Assembly (NCBI RefSeq): GCF_900116005.1
Contig: NZ_FOYI01000005.1
Span: 124,001 to 188,000, forward strand
Length of the DNA: 64,000 nt
Direction: 5' to 3'
Source: Poseidonocella sedimentorum
GTDB lineage: Bacteria; Pseudomonadota; Alphaproteobacteria; Rhodobacterales; Rhodobacteraceae
Below the pieces are notes generated by a model. It saw only the letters and a list, made by a program, of their open reading frames with translations, did no database searches and was not told where the DNA came from. Of the stretch, positions 26,143 through 34,851 are shown piece by piece. Numbering within the stretch: the first letter of the stretch is position 1; every line of letters starts with the position of its first letter. A program made the translations under genes and the position numbers.

Positions 26143-26148
26143 CGCGGC

Positions 26149-26979
26149 TCAGCGGTGTTCCACATCGGCCGGATAGACGCCGAGCACATCGATGTCTTCG
26201 GTAAAGAACCCGAGCTCTTCGAAGGCGAGCTGGACGCTGCGGTCTTCCGGGTGGCCGTCGATCTCGGCGTAGAACTGGGTCGCGGTGAACTGGCCGTCGA
26301 GCATGTAGCTCTCCAGCTTGGTCATGTTGATCCCGTTGGTCGCGAACCCGCCGAGCGCCTTGTAGAGCGCGGCGGGAATGTTGCGGACGCGGAAGACGAA
26401 ACTGGTGACCATGTGATCGCTGCGGCGGCTGTGATCGGCGTCGCGGCTCATCACGAGGAACCGCGTGGTGTTCACGTCGGTGTCCTCGATGTGGCGGGCC
26501 AATACGTCGAGCCCGTAAATCTCGGCCGCGGTCTCTGAGGCGAAGGCGGCCTCGGTCGGATCGCCCAGCTCGGCCACGGCGCGCGCCGCCGCGGCATTGT
26601 CGGACCAGTTGAGCGTGGCCAGCCCGTGCTCGGCGATGAACTTGCGCGCCTGTCCCAGCAGGATCGACATCGACCGAACCCGGCGCACTTGGCTCAGCGT
26701 CGTCCCGGGCAGCGCCAGCAGGTTGATATGAACGCGCACGTAGGTCTCGTCGATGATGTGCAGCCCCGACGCGGGCAGCGCCCGATGCACATCCGCCACC
26801 CGCCCGTAGGTGGAATTGTCCACGGGAATCATCCCGAGCTCCGCCTGGCCGACACGCACCGCCTCGATCGCGTCCTCGAAGGACGGGCAGGGCAGGGGAT
26901 CGTAGTCAGGATGCTTCTCGCGGCAGGCCTGATGTGAGTAGGCGCCGGGCTCTCCCTGAAAGGCAATGCGTTTGGTCAT
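26149..26979 (-). CDS. pheA: prephenate dehydratase
   Basis: PheA converts prephenate to phenylpyruvate in phenylalanine synthesis. It is monofunctional, 276 residues, without the chorismate mutase part. The catalytic domain begins IAFQGEPGAYSHQA (about 4-17) and ends with the catalytic TRF motif NTTRFLVMS near residue 172. The C-terminal ACT domain (about 185-270) has the phenylalanine site elements GINMTKLESYMLDGQ and QFYAEIDGH, so allosteric feedback is expected. GGAG seven bases upstream selects the ATG at 26979. It is divergent from the cytochrome gene. Confidence 0.94.
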   Translation of the reverse strand: MTKRIAFQGEPGAYSHQACREKHPDYDPLPCPSFEDAIEAVRVGQAELGMIPVDNSTYGRVADVHRALPASGLHIIDETYVRVHINLLALPGTTLSQVRRVRSMSILLGQARKFIAEHGLATLNWSDNAAAARAVAELGDPTEAAFASETAAEIYGLDVLARHIEDTDVNTTRFLVMSRDADHSRRSDHMVTSFVFRVRNIPAALYKALGGFATNGINMTKLESYMLDGQFTATQFYAEIDGHPEDRSVQLAFEELGFFTEDIDVLGVYPADVEHR

Positions 26980-27096
26980 GATACGGCTCCGCATAAAAAT
27001 CACGGCAAGGTCGATTGGTCGCGCTTGCTACACCTTGCAGAGAGGTGTTGGAAGCGGATAGATAGCCTCCAACGACGAAAAGCTAGGCAGCGACTT

Positions 27097-27618
27097 ATGT
27101 TTGACACGATGACAGTGACCAAGGCCGTCGGCGCACTTTGCGGAGCCTTTTTGATTTTCCTTCTGGGCAAGTGGGCCGCGGAGGCCACCTATCACGTGGG
27201 CGCCGGGCACGGGGACGGCGAGGAACACGCGCAGGGCTATGTGATCGACACCGGCGCCTCCGAGGCGGCCGAGGCAGAGCCCGAAGTGAGCTTCGAGGAA
27301 GTCTTCGCCGCGGCTGACGCGGGCTCGGGCGAGCGGGTCTTCGGCAAATGCCGCGCCTGCCACAAGCTCGAAGATGGCGCCAACGCGGCCGGGCCGCATC
27401 TCTATGGTCTGGTTGGCCGGCCGATCGCCTCGGTGGACGGGTTCAACTACTCCAGCGCCCTGGCCGATCTTCCCGGCGATTGGGCGCCGGAAGAGTTGAG
27501 CGCCTTCCTCGAAAGCCCCAAGGGCTATGCGCCGGGCACCGCGATGAGCTTCAACGGTCTGCCCAAGATCGAAGATCGCGCCAATCTGATCGCCTATCTG
27601 GCCACGATCGGCGGCTAA
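27097..27618 (+). CDS. membrane-anchored class I cytochrome c
   Basis: This 173-residue electron carrier resembles cytochrome c-552 (CycM) and cytochrome cy. The N-terminus is an uncleaved signal anchor (TKAVGALCGAFLIFLLGKWA), followed by an acidic, flexible linker (about 30-75). The haem domain holds GKCRACHKLE (haem-binding CxxCH) near residue 88 and the axial methionine in GTAMSFNGL near residue 150. It would shuttle electrons from the bc1 complex to a terminal oxidase in the periplasm. A terminator-like hairpin follows. The start has no strong Shine-Dalgarno sequence. Confidence 0.85.
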   Translation: MFDTMTVTKAVGALCGAFLIFLLGKWAAEATYHVGAGHGDGEEHAQGYVIDTGASEAAEAEPEVSFEEVFAAADAGSGERVFGKCRACHKLEDGANAAGPHLYGLVGRPIASVDGFNYSSALADLPGDWAPEELSAFLESPKGYAPGTAMSFNGLPKIEDRANLIAYLATIGG

Positions 27619-27628
27619 TCCCGCCAGC

Positions 27629-27640
27629 GGGGGGGGGGGG
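27629..27640. repeat. homopolymeric run of 12 G
   Basis: The 3' side of the cytochrome gene has an uninterrupted run of twelve guanines followed by a GC-rich, partly self-complementary stretch. It is outside the coding sequence. Such runs slip during replication and sequencing, so the true length may differ. Confidence 0.6.
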
Positions 27641-27678
27641 CGCGCGCCCCCGCCTACCCGCGCTAACGCGCCGGGCTC

Positions 27679-27705
27679 AAGGGCCGCTCTCTGGGGCGGC
27701 CTTTT
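27679..27705 (+). terminator. terminator-like hairpin after the cytochrome c gene
   Basis: AAGGGCCGC (27679-27687) pairs with GCGGCCTTT (27696-27704), one G-U pair, around an eight-base loop. A run of four T begins inside the stem. It lies between the cytochrome gene and yejA, where a transcript end is expected. Confidence 0.6.
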
Positions 27706-27835
27706 GCATGTCTCTCACGCGGCTCTCACGGCTCTGTCAGCGGGCCAAGACGCAATCTCGCCTTGAACATTCGTGGAAACGGCCTTTAGCTTGCAACCGA
27801 AGAGCGAAAGACGCCGGTCGACAAGGAGACACCAG

Positions 27836-29791
27836 ATGCCCCGATCCCCAAGAGCGCCGCTTGCCACACCGATGACCGCGACCGAGCCGGGACCCGCCCG
27901 CAGCGGGCGGTTGCGGGAGGCGGTGCTTGGGGTGGTCTCCGCCGTGCTTCTCGCCTTTCCCGCCCACGCCCAGGACGCCGCCGCGCCGGAGGCCGGGGCC
28001 ATCACCAAAAGCCACGGCTACAGCTATTTCGGCGACCTCACCTACCCGGCCGATTTCGAGCATCTGGCCTATGTGAATCCCGAAGCGCCCAAGGGCGGCG
28101 CGCTCGTCCTCGCCGCGACGGGCACCTTCGACTCGCTCAACCCCTATTCGCGCAAGGGCGTTCCGGGCGTCGGCACCGGGGTGCTCTACGATTCCCTTCT
28201 GGAATCGACCGATGATCTGGTGGGCGAATATTACGGCGTGCTCGCGGAAAGCCTCGAATATCCCGAAGATCGCTCCTGGGTCATCTTCCACATGCGCCCC
28301 GAGGCGACCTTCTCGGACGGCAGCCCCGTGACGGCCGAAGATGTGGTCTACAGCCACACGCTCTTCATCACCCAGGGCCTGCCCTCCTATGCGCAAGCGG
28401 TCTCCAACATGGTGACCGGGGCCGAAGCGCTCGATGAGCACACCGTGAAGTTCACCTTCAATCCCGAGGTCTCGCGGCGGGGCCTTGTGGAAACCGTCGG
28501 CTCGACGCCGGTCTTCTCCAAGGCCTGGTTCGAAGCTGACGAGTCGCGCCGCCTCGATGAGCCGCGGCTTGAAGTCGCCGTGGGCTCGGGCCCCTATGAG
28601 CTCGATCATTTCGAGGTCAACCGGCGCATCAGCTACAAGCGCCGCGCGGATTACTGGGGCGCGGACCGGCCGATGAATGTCGGCAAGTTCAACTATGACG
28701 AGATCCGCTACGAGTATTTCACCGACCAGACCGCCTCCTTCGAGGCCTTCAAGGCGGGCGAGTACAATTTCCGTGTCGAGTCAGACCCCAAGGTCTGGGC
28801 CACGTCCTACGATTTTCCCAAGATCGACCGGGGCAGCGTCGTGTTGCAATCGCTCCCCGACCGGAGCCCGCCGAACCCGACCGGCTTCGTCTTCAATCTC
28901 GGCAGGCCGCAGCTGCAGGACAAGACCGTTCGCGAGGCGATCGGGCTGGCCTTCAACTTCGAATGGACCAACGCGTCGCTGCTTTACGGGCTCTACGCGC
29001 CGCGCAGTTCCTTCGTGCAGGGCACGCATATCGAGGCCAAGGGCACGCCGGAAGGCGCGGAACTGGCCTTTCTAAAATCGCTCGGCGATGTGGTCCCGGA
29101 GGAGATCTTCACCGCCCCGGCCCAGACCTCGCCCGTCTCCGACCCCGAGCGGCTCAGCGACCGGCGCAACCTGCGCACGGCCTCGCGCCTGCTGGACGAG
29201 GCGGGCTGGGCGGTCGGCGATGACGGCATCCGGCGCAATGCCGCCGGCGAGACGCTTGAGCTCAACCTGCTGCTGCCATCGAACATCCAGCCGACCGTCG
29301 AGGCGATGCACGAGGCCTTCGTCCGCAATCTGACCTCCATTGGCGTCGATGCTACCTTCGAGAAGATCGACCCCTCGCAATACACGCTCCGCCGCCGCGA
29401 GCGCGATTACGACATGCTCTATTCCACCCGCTACGGCGCGTTTCTCTCCACCGGGGGCGGGCTGACGCAGATGTATGGCTCCAAGGAGGCCGAGTTCAGC
29501 CTGTTCAACCCCGCGGGCCTTGCGAGCCCGCTTGTGGACGCGGTGCTGGAGGCGAGCTTCGTTGCCCAGAGCCAGGAGGAAACCGAGGTCGCGCTGATGG
29601 CGCTGGACCGGGTGCTGCGCTATGAGTATTTCATCATCCCCGATGGCTACATCGCCGATTACTGGGTCGCGCATTACGACATGTTCGAGCACCCCGAGAA
29701 CCTGCCGCCTTTCGCGCTCGGCTATGGGACCTATTGGTGGATCGACACCGAAAAGGAACAGGCCCTGCGCGAATCCGGCGCGTTGAACTGA
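27836..29791 (+). CDS. yejA: extracellular solute-binding protein, YejA-type peptide ABC transporter
   Basis: This is the periplasmic binding protein of a peptide importer, 651 residues. An N-terminal signal region (LREAVLGVVSAVLLAFPAHA, about 25-44) is preceded by a long basic leader. The mature part has the SBP family 5 pattern: ADFEHLAYVNPEAPKGG near 65, LVLAATGTFDSLNPY, FHMRPEATFSDGSPVTAEDV near 150 and FNFEWTNASLLYG near 375. In E. coli, YejABEF imports microcin C and other peptides. The ATG has ACAAGGAG eight bases upstream. The four genes yejABEF lie in one operon. Confidence 0.9.
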   Translation: MPRSPRAPLATPMTATEPGPARSGRLREAVLGVVSAVLLAFPAHAQDAAAPEAGAITKSHGYSYFGDLTYPADFEHLAYVNPEAPKGGALVLAATGTFDSLNPYSRKGVPGVGTGVLYDSLLESTDDLVGEYYGVLAESLEYPEDRSWVIFHMRPEATFSDGSPVTAEDVVYSHTLFITQGLPSYAQAVSNMVTGAEALDEHTVKFTFNPEVSRRGLVETVGSTPVFSKAWFEADESRRLDEPRLEVAVGSGPYELDHFEVNRRISYKRRADYWGADRPMNVGKFNYDEIRYEYFTDQTASFEAFKAGEYNFRVESDPKVWATSYDFPKIDRGSVVLQSLPDRSPPNPTGFVFNLGRPQLQDKTVREAIGLAFNFEWTNASLLYGLYAPRSSFVQGTHIEAKGTPEGAELAFLKSLGDVVPEEIFTAPAQTSPVSDPERLSDRRNLRTASRLLDEAGWAVGDDGIRRNAAGETLELNLLLPSNIQPTVEAMHEAFVRNLTSIGVDATFEKIDPSQYTLRRRERDYDMLYSTRYGAFLSTGGGLTQMYGSKEAEFSLFNPAGLASPLVDAVLEASFVAQSQEETEVALMALDRVLRYEYFIIPDGYIADYWVAHYDMFEHPENLPPFALGYGTYWWIDTEKEQALRESGALN

Positions 29792-29806
29792 GCCGGCGGC
29801 CACAGC

Positions 29807-30895
29807 ATGGGCGCATATATTCTCCGGCGGTTGCTGCTGATCATCCCGACGCTGTTCGGGATCATGGTCATCAACTTCGTGCTGACCCAGTTCGTCCCCG
29901 GCGGGCCGATCGAACAGATCATCGCCCAGATGGAAGGGCAGGGGGATGTCTTCGAGGGCATCGCCGGCGCGGGCGGCGCGCCGACCGACGAGACCTTCAG
30001 CGCCGGCGCCGAGGATTACGCGGGCGCGCGCGGCCTTCCGCCGGAATTCATCGAGGAGCTGGAGCGCGAATTCGGCTTCGACAAACCGCCCCTTGAGCGG
30101 TTCGTGTCGATGATGTGGAACTACATGCGGCTCGATTTCGGCGAGAGCTATTTCCGCTCCATCGGGGTGATGGAACTGGTGGTAGAAAAACTGCCCGTCT
30201 CGATCACGCTGGGGCTCTGGTCCACCGTCATCGCCTATGTCATCTCGATCCCGCTCGGCATCCGCAAGGCGGTCAAGGACGGCTCGTCCTTCGATACATG
30301 GACCTCCGCGCTCATCATCATCGCCTACGCGATCCCCGGCTTTCTCTTCGCGATCCTGCTGATCGTGCTCCTCGCGGGCGGCTCCTACTGGCAGATATTC
30401 CCGCTCCGGGGCCTCACCTCCGACAACTGGGAGAGCCTCTCGCTGCTGGGCAAGATCGCCGACTATTTCTGGCACATCACGCTGCCCGTCGCGGCCTCCA
30501 CCATCGCCGCCTTCGCCGGGCTCACTATGCTGACGAAGAACAGCTTCCTCGACGAGATCAAGAAGCAATACGTCATGACCGCCCGCGCCAAGGGGCTGAC
30601 CGAGAGCCGCGTCCTCTATGGCCACGTCTTCCGCAACGCGATGCTCATCGTGATCGCGGGGCTGCCGGCGACGTTCATCTCCGTCTTCTTCGGCGGATCG
30701 CTCATCATCGAGACGCTGTTTTCGCTCGACGGGCTCGGGCGGCTCGGCTTCGAGGCGGCGGTCGCGCGCGACTATCCGGTCATCTTCGGCACGCTCTTCG
30801 TCTTCGGCCTCATGGGCCTCGTGATGGGGATCGTGTCGGATCTGATGTATGTCTTCATCGATCCGCGCATCGATTTCGAAAAGCGGGAGGGGTAG
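29807..30895 (+). CDS. yejB: ABC transporter permease, YejB type
   Basis: This is a membrane subunit of the YejABEF peptide importer, 362 residues with about six helices. It begins [19 protein letters not shown], the typical oligopeptide-permease start. The periplasmic loop between the first two helices is long (about 30-110), as in YejB. The EAA motif of binding-protein-dependent permeases is near residue 255 ([19 protein letters not shown]), the site that docks on the ATPase. The yejE start follows its stop directly. Confidence 0.93.
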   Translation: MGAYILRRLLLIIPTLFGIMVINFVLTQFVPGGPIEQIIAQMEGQGDVFEGIAGAGGAPTDETFSAGAEDYAGARGLPPEFIEELEREFGFDKPPLERFVSMMWNYMRLDFGESYFRSIGVMELVVEKLPVSITLGLWSTVIAYVISIPLGIRKAVKDGSSFDTWTSALIIIAYAIPGFLFAILLIVLLAGGSYWQIFPLRGLTSDNWESLSLLGKIADYFWHITLPVAASTIAAFAGLTMLTKNSFLDEIKKQYVMTARAKGLTESRVLYGHVFRNAMLIVIAGLPATFISVFFGGSLIIETLFSLDGLGRLGFEAAVARDYPVIFGTLFVFGLMGLVMGIVSDLMYVFIDPRIDFEKREG

Positions 30896-32077
30896 ATGGC
30901 GCTCTCTGCGATCAACCAGCGCCGCTGGCGCAATTTCCGCCGCAATGGCCGGGCCTTCTGGTCGCTGATCCTCTTCGGCATCCTCTTTGGCCTGTCGCTC
31001 TTTGCCGAGTTCATCGCCAACGACAAACCGATCCTGGTGAAATACGACGGCGGCTACTACGTCCCGATCTTCCGGTTCTACCCCGAGACGGCCTTCGGGG
31101 GCGACTTCCGCACCGAGGCGATCTACCGCGACATCGAGGTCAAATGCCTGATCGCGGCGCAGGGCTCCGAGCTCTGCTGGGATGACCCGGAGGGGATCAT
31201 CGAGGACGCGCAGGATGGCGAGGTCGCGGGCGAGCAGATCAACCGCGGCTGGATGCTCTGGCCGCCCATCCCCTACAGCTACGACACGCCCAACGACATC
31301 GGCCGCGCCGCGCCCTCTCCGCCCGATGCCAATCACTGGCTCGGCACCGATGACACCACGCGCGACGTGCTCGCCCGGGTGATCTACGGCTTCCGCCTGT
31401 CGATCCTGTTTACCATCATCGTGACCACGCTGAGCACGATCATCGGCATCATCGCTGGCGCAATTCAGGGCTATTTCGGCGGCTGGATCGACCTCTTCTT
31501 CCAGCGCTTCATCGAGATCTGGTCAGCCACGCCCTCGCTCTACATCATCATCATCCTCTTCGCGATTCTGGGCCGAAGTTTCTGGCTTCTGGTGTTCCTC
31601 ACCGTGCTCTTCGGCTGGACCGCGCTGGTCGGCGTCGTGCGGGCCGAATTCCTGCGGGCGCGCAATCTCGAATACGTCCGGGCCGCCAAGGCGCTCGGGG
31701 TCTCCAACTGGACGATCATGTTCCGCCACATGCTGCCCAACGCGATGGTCGCCACCGTGACCATGCTGCCCTTCATCATCACCGGGACGATCGCGACGCT
31801 CGCCTCACTCGATTTCCTCGGTTTCGGCCTGCCGTCCTCGGCGCCGTCGCTGGGCGAGCTGACGCTTCAGGCCAAGCAGAACCTTCAGGCCCCGTGGCTC
31901 GGCTTCACCGCCTTCTTCACCTTCGCGATCATGCTCTCGCTTCTGGTGTTCATCTTCGAGGGCGTGCGCGATGCCTTCGATCCGCGCAAGACATTCGTCG
32001 GCGGCGGCGTGCGGGAGGACAGCGATCCCGTGGCCGAGCGCGCGGGCAAGACAACGAGCACGGCGGATCCTTCATGA
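30896..32077 (+). CDS. yejE: ABC transporter permease, YejE type
   Basis: This is the second membrane subunit of the peptide importer, 393 residues. After a first helix (FWSLILFGILFGLSLFAEF, about 20-38) comes a periplasmic insertion of about 110 residues, typical of YejE, then five further helices. The EAA loop is near residue 255 (LEYVRAAKALGVSNWTIMFR). The start ATG directly follows the yejB stop (TAG ATG), and the end overlaps yejF by four bases, so all are coupled. Confidence 0.93.
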   Translation: MALSAINQRRWRNFRRNGRAFWSLILFGILFGLSLFAEFIANDKPILVKYDGGYYVPIFRFYPETAFGGDFRTEAIYRDIEVKCLIAAQGSELCWDDPEGIIEDAQDGEVAGEQINRGWMLWPPIPYSYDTPNDIGRAAPSPPDANHWLGTDDTTRDVLARVIYGFRLSILFTIIVTTLSTIIGIIAGAIQGYFGGWIDLFFQRFIEIWSATPSLYIIIILFAILGRSFWLLVFLTVLFGWTALVGVVRAEFLRARNLEYVRAAKALGVSNWTIMFRHMLPNAMVATVTMLPFIITGTIATLASLDFLGFGLPSSAPSLGELTLQAKQNLQAPWLGFTAFFTFAIMLSLLVFIFEGVRDAFDPRKTFVGGGVREDSDPVAERAGKTTSTADPS

Positions 32078-33657
32078 GTGATACGATACTTTCAGTGCGG
32101 GACCTGCGCATCGGGTTCCGTCAGGATGGCAAGCTCAGCCCGGCGGTGCGCGGTGTGAGCTTCGACGTGGCGCGCGGCGAGACCGTCGCGCTGGTGGGGG
32201 AGAGCGGCTCGGGCAAATCCGTCACCGCGCTCAGCACGGTGCAGCTTCTGGGGGAAAGCGCCGAGCTTACCGGCTCGGTGACCTACAAGGGCCAGGAAAT
32301 GGTCGGCGCGCCGGAGCGGCTGCTGCGCAAGGTGCGCGGCAACGACATCTCCTTCATCTTCCAGGAGCCGATGACCTCGCTCAACCCGCTGCACACGCTG
32401 GAAAAACAGCTCAGCGAATCGATCGAGCTACATCAGGGCCTCAGGGGCGCGGCGGTGCGTGCGCGCATCCTGGAGCTTTTGACCCGGGTCGGCATCCGCG
32501 ATCCCGAAACCCGCCTTGGCGCCTATCCGCACCAGCTATCGGGCGGGCAGCGGCAGCGCGTCATGATCGCCATGGCGCTGGCCAACGGCCCGGAGTTGCT
32601 GATCGCCGATGAGCCGACCACCGCGCTTGACGTCACCATTCAGGCCCAGATCCTCGAGTTGCTGGCCGAGCTCAAGGCCGCCGAGGGGCTCGGGCTCTTG
32701 TTCATCACCCATGATCTCGGCGTGGTGCGCCGCATCGCGGACCGGGTCTGCGTCATGAAGGATGGCGAGATCGTCGAGAGCGGCCCGGCGGAGGAAATCT
32801 TTGCCAACCCGCAGCATCCCTACACGCAAAAGCTGCTCTCGGCCGAACCCTCCGGCGCGCCGGATCCGGTAGCGCCCGAGGCGCGCGAGGTGGTCGCGAC
32901 AGACAGCCTGCGCGTCTGGTTCCCGATCCAGAGGGGCTTGCTCAAGCGCACGGTGGGCCACGTCAAGGCGGTCAACGACGCAAGTATTTCCGTCCGCGCG
33001 GGCGAGACCCTCGGCATCGTCGGCGAGAGCGGATCGGGCAAGACCACGCTCGCCCTCGCGATCATGCGTTTGATTTCCTCCGAGGGTGCGATCAGGTTCG
33101 ATGGCGAAGATGTTCGCAGCTGGTCGACCCGCACCCTGCGCCGCCGTCGGCGGGACATGCAGATCGTGTTTCAGGATCCCTACGGCTCGCTCTCGCCACG
33201 CATGAGCTGTGCCCAGATCATCGCCGAGGGGCTCGGCGTCCATTCCATCCCCGACAAACGCCCCGCGCGGGAGCTGGTGGCCGAGGTGATGGGTGAGGTC
33301 GGGCTCGATCCTGCGATGATGGACCGCTACCCGCATGAGTTTTCCGGCGGTCAGCGGCAACGGATCGCCATCGCCCGGGCGATGATCCTGCGGCCCAAAC
33401 TCATCGTCCTCGACGAGCCCACATCGGCGCTCGACATGACGGTGCAGGTCCAGATCGTGGCGCTTTTGCGCCAGTTGCAGCGTCGCTACGGGCTGACCTA
33501 TCTCTTCATCAGCCACGACCTGAAAGTCGTCCGCGCGCTCTCGCACCATGTGATCGTCATGCGCAATGGCGACGTGGTCGAGCACGGTAGTCGCGAGGAG
33601 ATTTTCGCCAATCCCCAGACCGACTACACTCGCACCCTCATGGCGGCGGCTTTCTGA
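32074..33657 (+). CDS. yejF: dual ATP-binding protein of the YejABEF peptide ABC transporter
   Basis: This is a fused double ABC ATPase of 527 residues, as in YejF. First cassette: Walker A GESGSGKS near residue 43, signature LSGGQRQRV near 155, and Walker B LLIADEPT near 175. Second cassette: Walker A GESGSGKT near 315, signature FSGGQRQRI near 425 and Walker B LIVLDEPT near 446. Each half ends with the oligopeptide-type tail ([18 protein letters not shown]). It powers import by the YejBE permease. The start ATG at 32074 overlaps the yejE stop. The frame is open further upstream, but that would overlap yejE too deeply. Confidence 0.93.
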   Translation: MSDTILSVRDLRIGFRQDGKLSPAVRGVSFDVARGETVALVGESGSGKSVTALSTVQLLGESAELTGSVTYKGQEMVGAPERLLRKVRGNDISFIFQEPMTSLNPLHTLEKQLSESIELHQGLRGAAVRARILELLTRVGIRDPETRLGAYPHQLSGGQRQRVMIAMALANGPELLIADEPTTALDVTIQAQILELLAELKAAEGLGLLFITHDLGVVRRIADRVCVMKDGEIVESGPAEEIFANPQHPYTQKLLSAEPSGAPDPVAPEAREVVATDSLRVWFPIQRGLLKRTVGHVKAVNDASISVRAGETLGIVGESGSGKTTLALAIMRLISSEGAIRFDGEDVRSWSTRTLRRRRRDMQIVFQDPYGSLSPRMSCAQIIAEGLGVHSIPDKRPARELVAEVMGEVGLDPAMMDRYPHEFSGGQRQRIAIARAMILRPKLIVLDEPTSALDMTVQVQIVALLRQLQRRYGLTYLFISHDLKVVRALSHHVIVMRNGDVVEHGSREEIFANPQTDYTRTLMAAAF

Positions 33658-33674
33658 GGGCTCCGCGCCGCTCT

Positions 33675-33827
33675 TCAGTCGCGGCGGACCGGTGTGCGGC
33701 GGGTGCCGGCGGGATGGGTGAGGTCTTCCTCAAGCCAGCGCCGCTCCGGCCATCTGTCTTCAGGGCGCGGGTGCCGCACGTCGCTGAGCGTCGCGACATT
33801 GAAAGTTCTGGCGAATATTCCAAACAT
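33675..33827 (-). CDS. possible small protein of 50 residues, divergent from the LysR gene
   Basis: A short frame (MFGIFARTFNVATLSDV onward, about 50 residues, rich in Arg, Pro and Asp) runs away from the LysR gene. The ATG at 33827 has AAGG ten bases upstream, and another in-frame ATG at 33836 lies next to that site. No family is recognised. The sharp A+T-rich intergenic region with a palindrome directly upstream suggests a real promoter on this side. It could equally be a chance frame. Confidence 0.35.
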   Translation of the reverse strand: MFGIFARTFNVATLSDVRHPRPEDRWPERRWLEEDLTHPAGTRRTPVRRD

Positions 33828-33850
33828 GGGTCTCATCCCTTGATCGCGTT

Positions 33851-33897
33851 GTTTCAATTGAAACTGCGCGGAAAACGAGTCAGTTTGCGAGTCAGTT
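33851..33897. promoter_or_regulatory. LysR promoter region with a 14-base palindrome and two GAGTC direct repeats
   Basis: GTTTCAATTGAAAC (33851-33864) is a perfect palindrome. Downstream, CGAGTCAGTT occurs twice (33876-33885 and 33888-33897), spaced one helical turn and a bit apart (12 bases). Each copy contains GAGTC, a GANTC site, the target of the CcrM methyltransferase in alphaproteobacteria. The region ends 31 bases before the LysR start. LysR-type regulators bind dyads of this size upstream of divergent genes. Confidence 0.5.
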
Positions 33898-33927
33898 AAA
33901 TTCCCAACTTGTAAGGAAGGCTTACAG

Positions 33928-34821
33928 ATGGACTGGCATGCCATGCCCCCCTTGGCCACGCTGCGCGCGTTGGAGGCCTTCGCCCGATGCGGCACGATGA
34001 CCGCCGCCGGTGAGGCGCTCAACATCACCCACGCGGCCGTCAGCCAGCAGCTGCGCGCGCTGGAGGAGCGGCTCGGCATCGCGCTGTTGGAGCGTCACGG
34101 CAAGTCGGTGAGCCTCACGCCGGACGGGCTGCGGCTCGCGCGGTCCGTGTGCTCGGGCTTCGAAGAGATGGCCCGCGAGATCGATGCGCTGACCACGCAG
34201 CAGGCGACCCGTTCGATCAGCGTGACCGCATCTCCGGGCTTCTCGGCGGCATGGCTGATGCCGCGGCTCGGGACATTTGCCGAGGAGCACCCCGAGATCG
34301 GTGTGTCGATCAACCCCACGCGGGAGGTCGTCCAACTCGCGCCCGGCGGTGCGGATGTCGCCATCCGCCACGGCAGGGGGGATTGGCCGGGATTGGAGGC
34401 GGAGTTGTTCTTGAGGGGGCCGATGGCCGTCGTCGGGGCGCCCGAGCTTATCGGGTCGCGCTCCGTGGACCGTCCGGAAGACCTCGCCGAGTTCCGCTGG
34501 TTCCAGGAGATCGGCATGGCGGAGGCCAACGAGTGGCTGACCCGGCACGGGGTCTGCGATCAACGCCCGGGCGGTCTGTTTCAGGCGCCGGGCAATCTGG
34601 TGATGGACGGGGTTCGAAACGGTCAGGGGGTCGCGGTGCTGTGCCGGAGTTTCATTGAGCCGGATCTCGCCTCGGGGCGGCTCAAGGTCCTGTTCGAGGA
34701 AGATGACGGCCGCGCCTACTGGCTCGTCACGCTGCCCGGTGTGCAGCGCCCGGCGCTCCGCGCGTTCTGCAATTGGCTCCGGAAGGAGCGGGATCGCCAG
34801 CTGGCGGATCAGCAGGGGTAG
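33928..34821 (+). CDS. LysR-family transcriptional regulator
   Basis: This LTTR has 297 residues. The N-terminal winged helix (about 1-65) holds MPPLATLRALEAFARCGTMT and the recognition stretch NITHAAVSQQLRALEERLGI. The effector domain (about 90-290) is close to the GcvA type (SPGFSAAWLMPRLGTFAEEH, VAIRHGRGDWPG). An effector cannot be assigned. It stands in a single-gene unit, with a repeat-rich promoter and a possible small divergent gene. AAGGAAGG precedes the ATG. Confidence 0.9.
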   Translation: MDWHAMPPLATLRALEAFARCGTMTAAGEALNITHAAVSQQLRALEERLGIALLERHGKSVSLTPDGLRLARSVCSGFEEMAREIDALTTQQATRSISVTASPGFSAAWLMPRLGTFAEEHPEIGVSINPTREVVQLAPGGADVAIRHGRGDWPGLEAELFLRGPMAVVGAPELIGSRSVDRPEDLAEFRWFQEIGMAEANEWLTRHGVCDQRPGGLFQAPGNLVMDGVRNGQGVAVLCRSFIEPDLASGRLKVLFEEDDGRAYWLVTLPGVQRPALRAFCNWLRKERDRQLADQQG

Positions 34822-34851
34822 ATGCGTAGGGGGAGGCGAGCCCGTTTGGGC

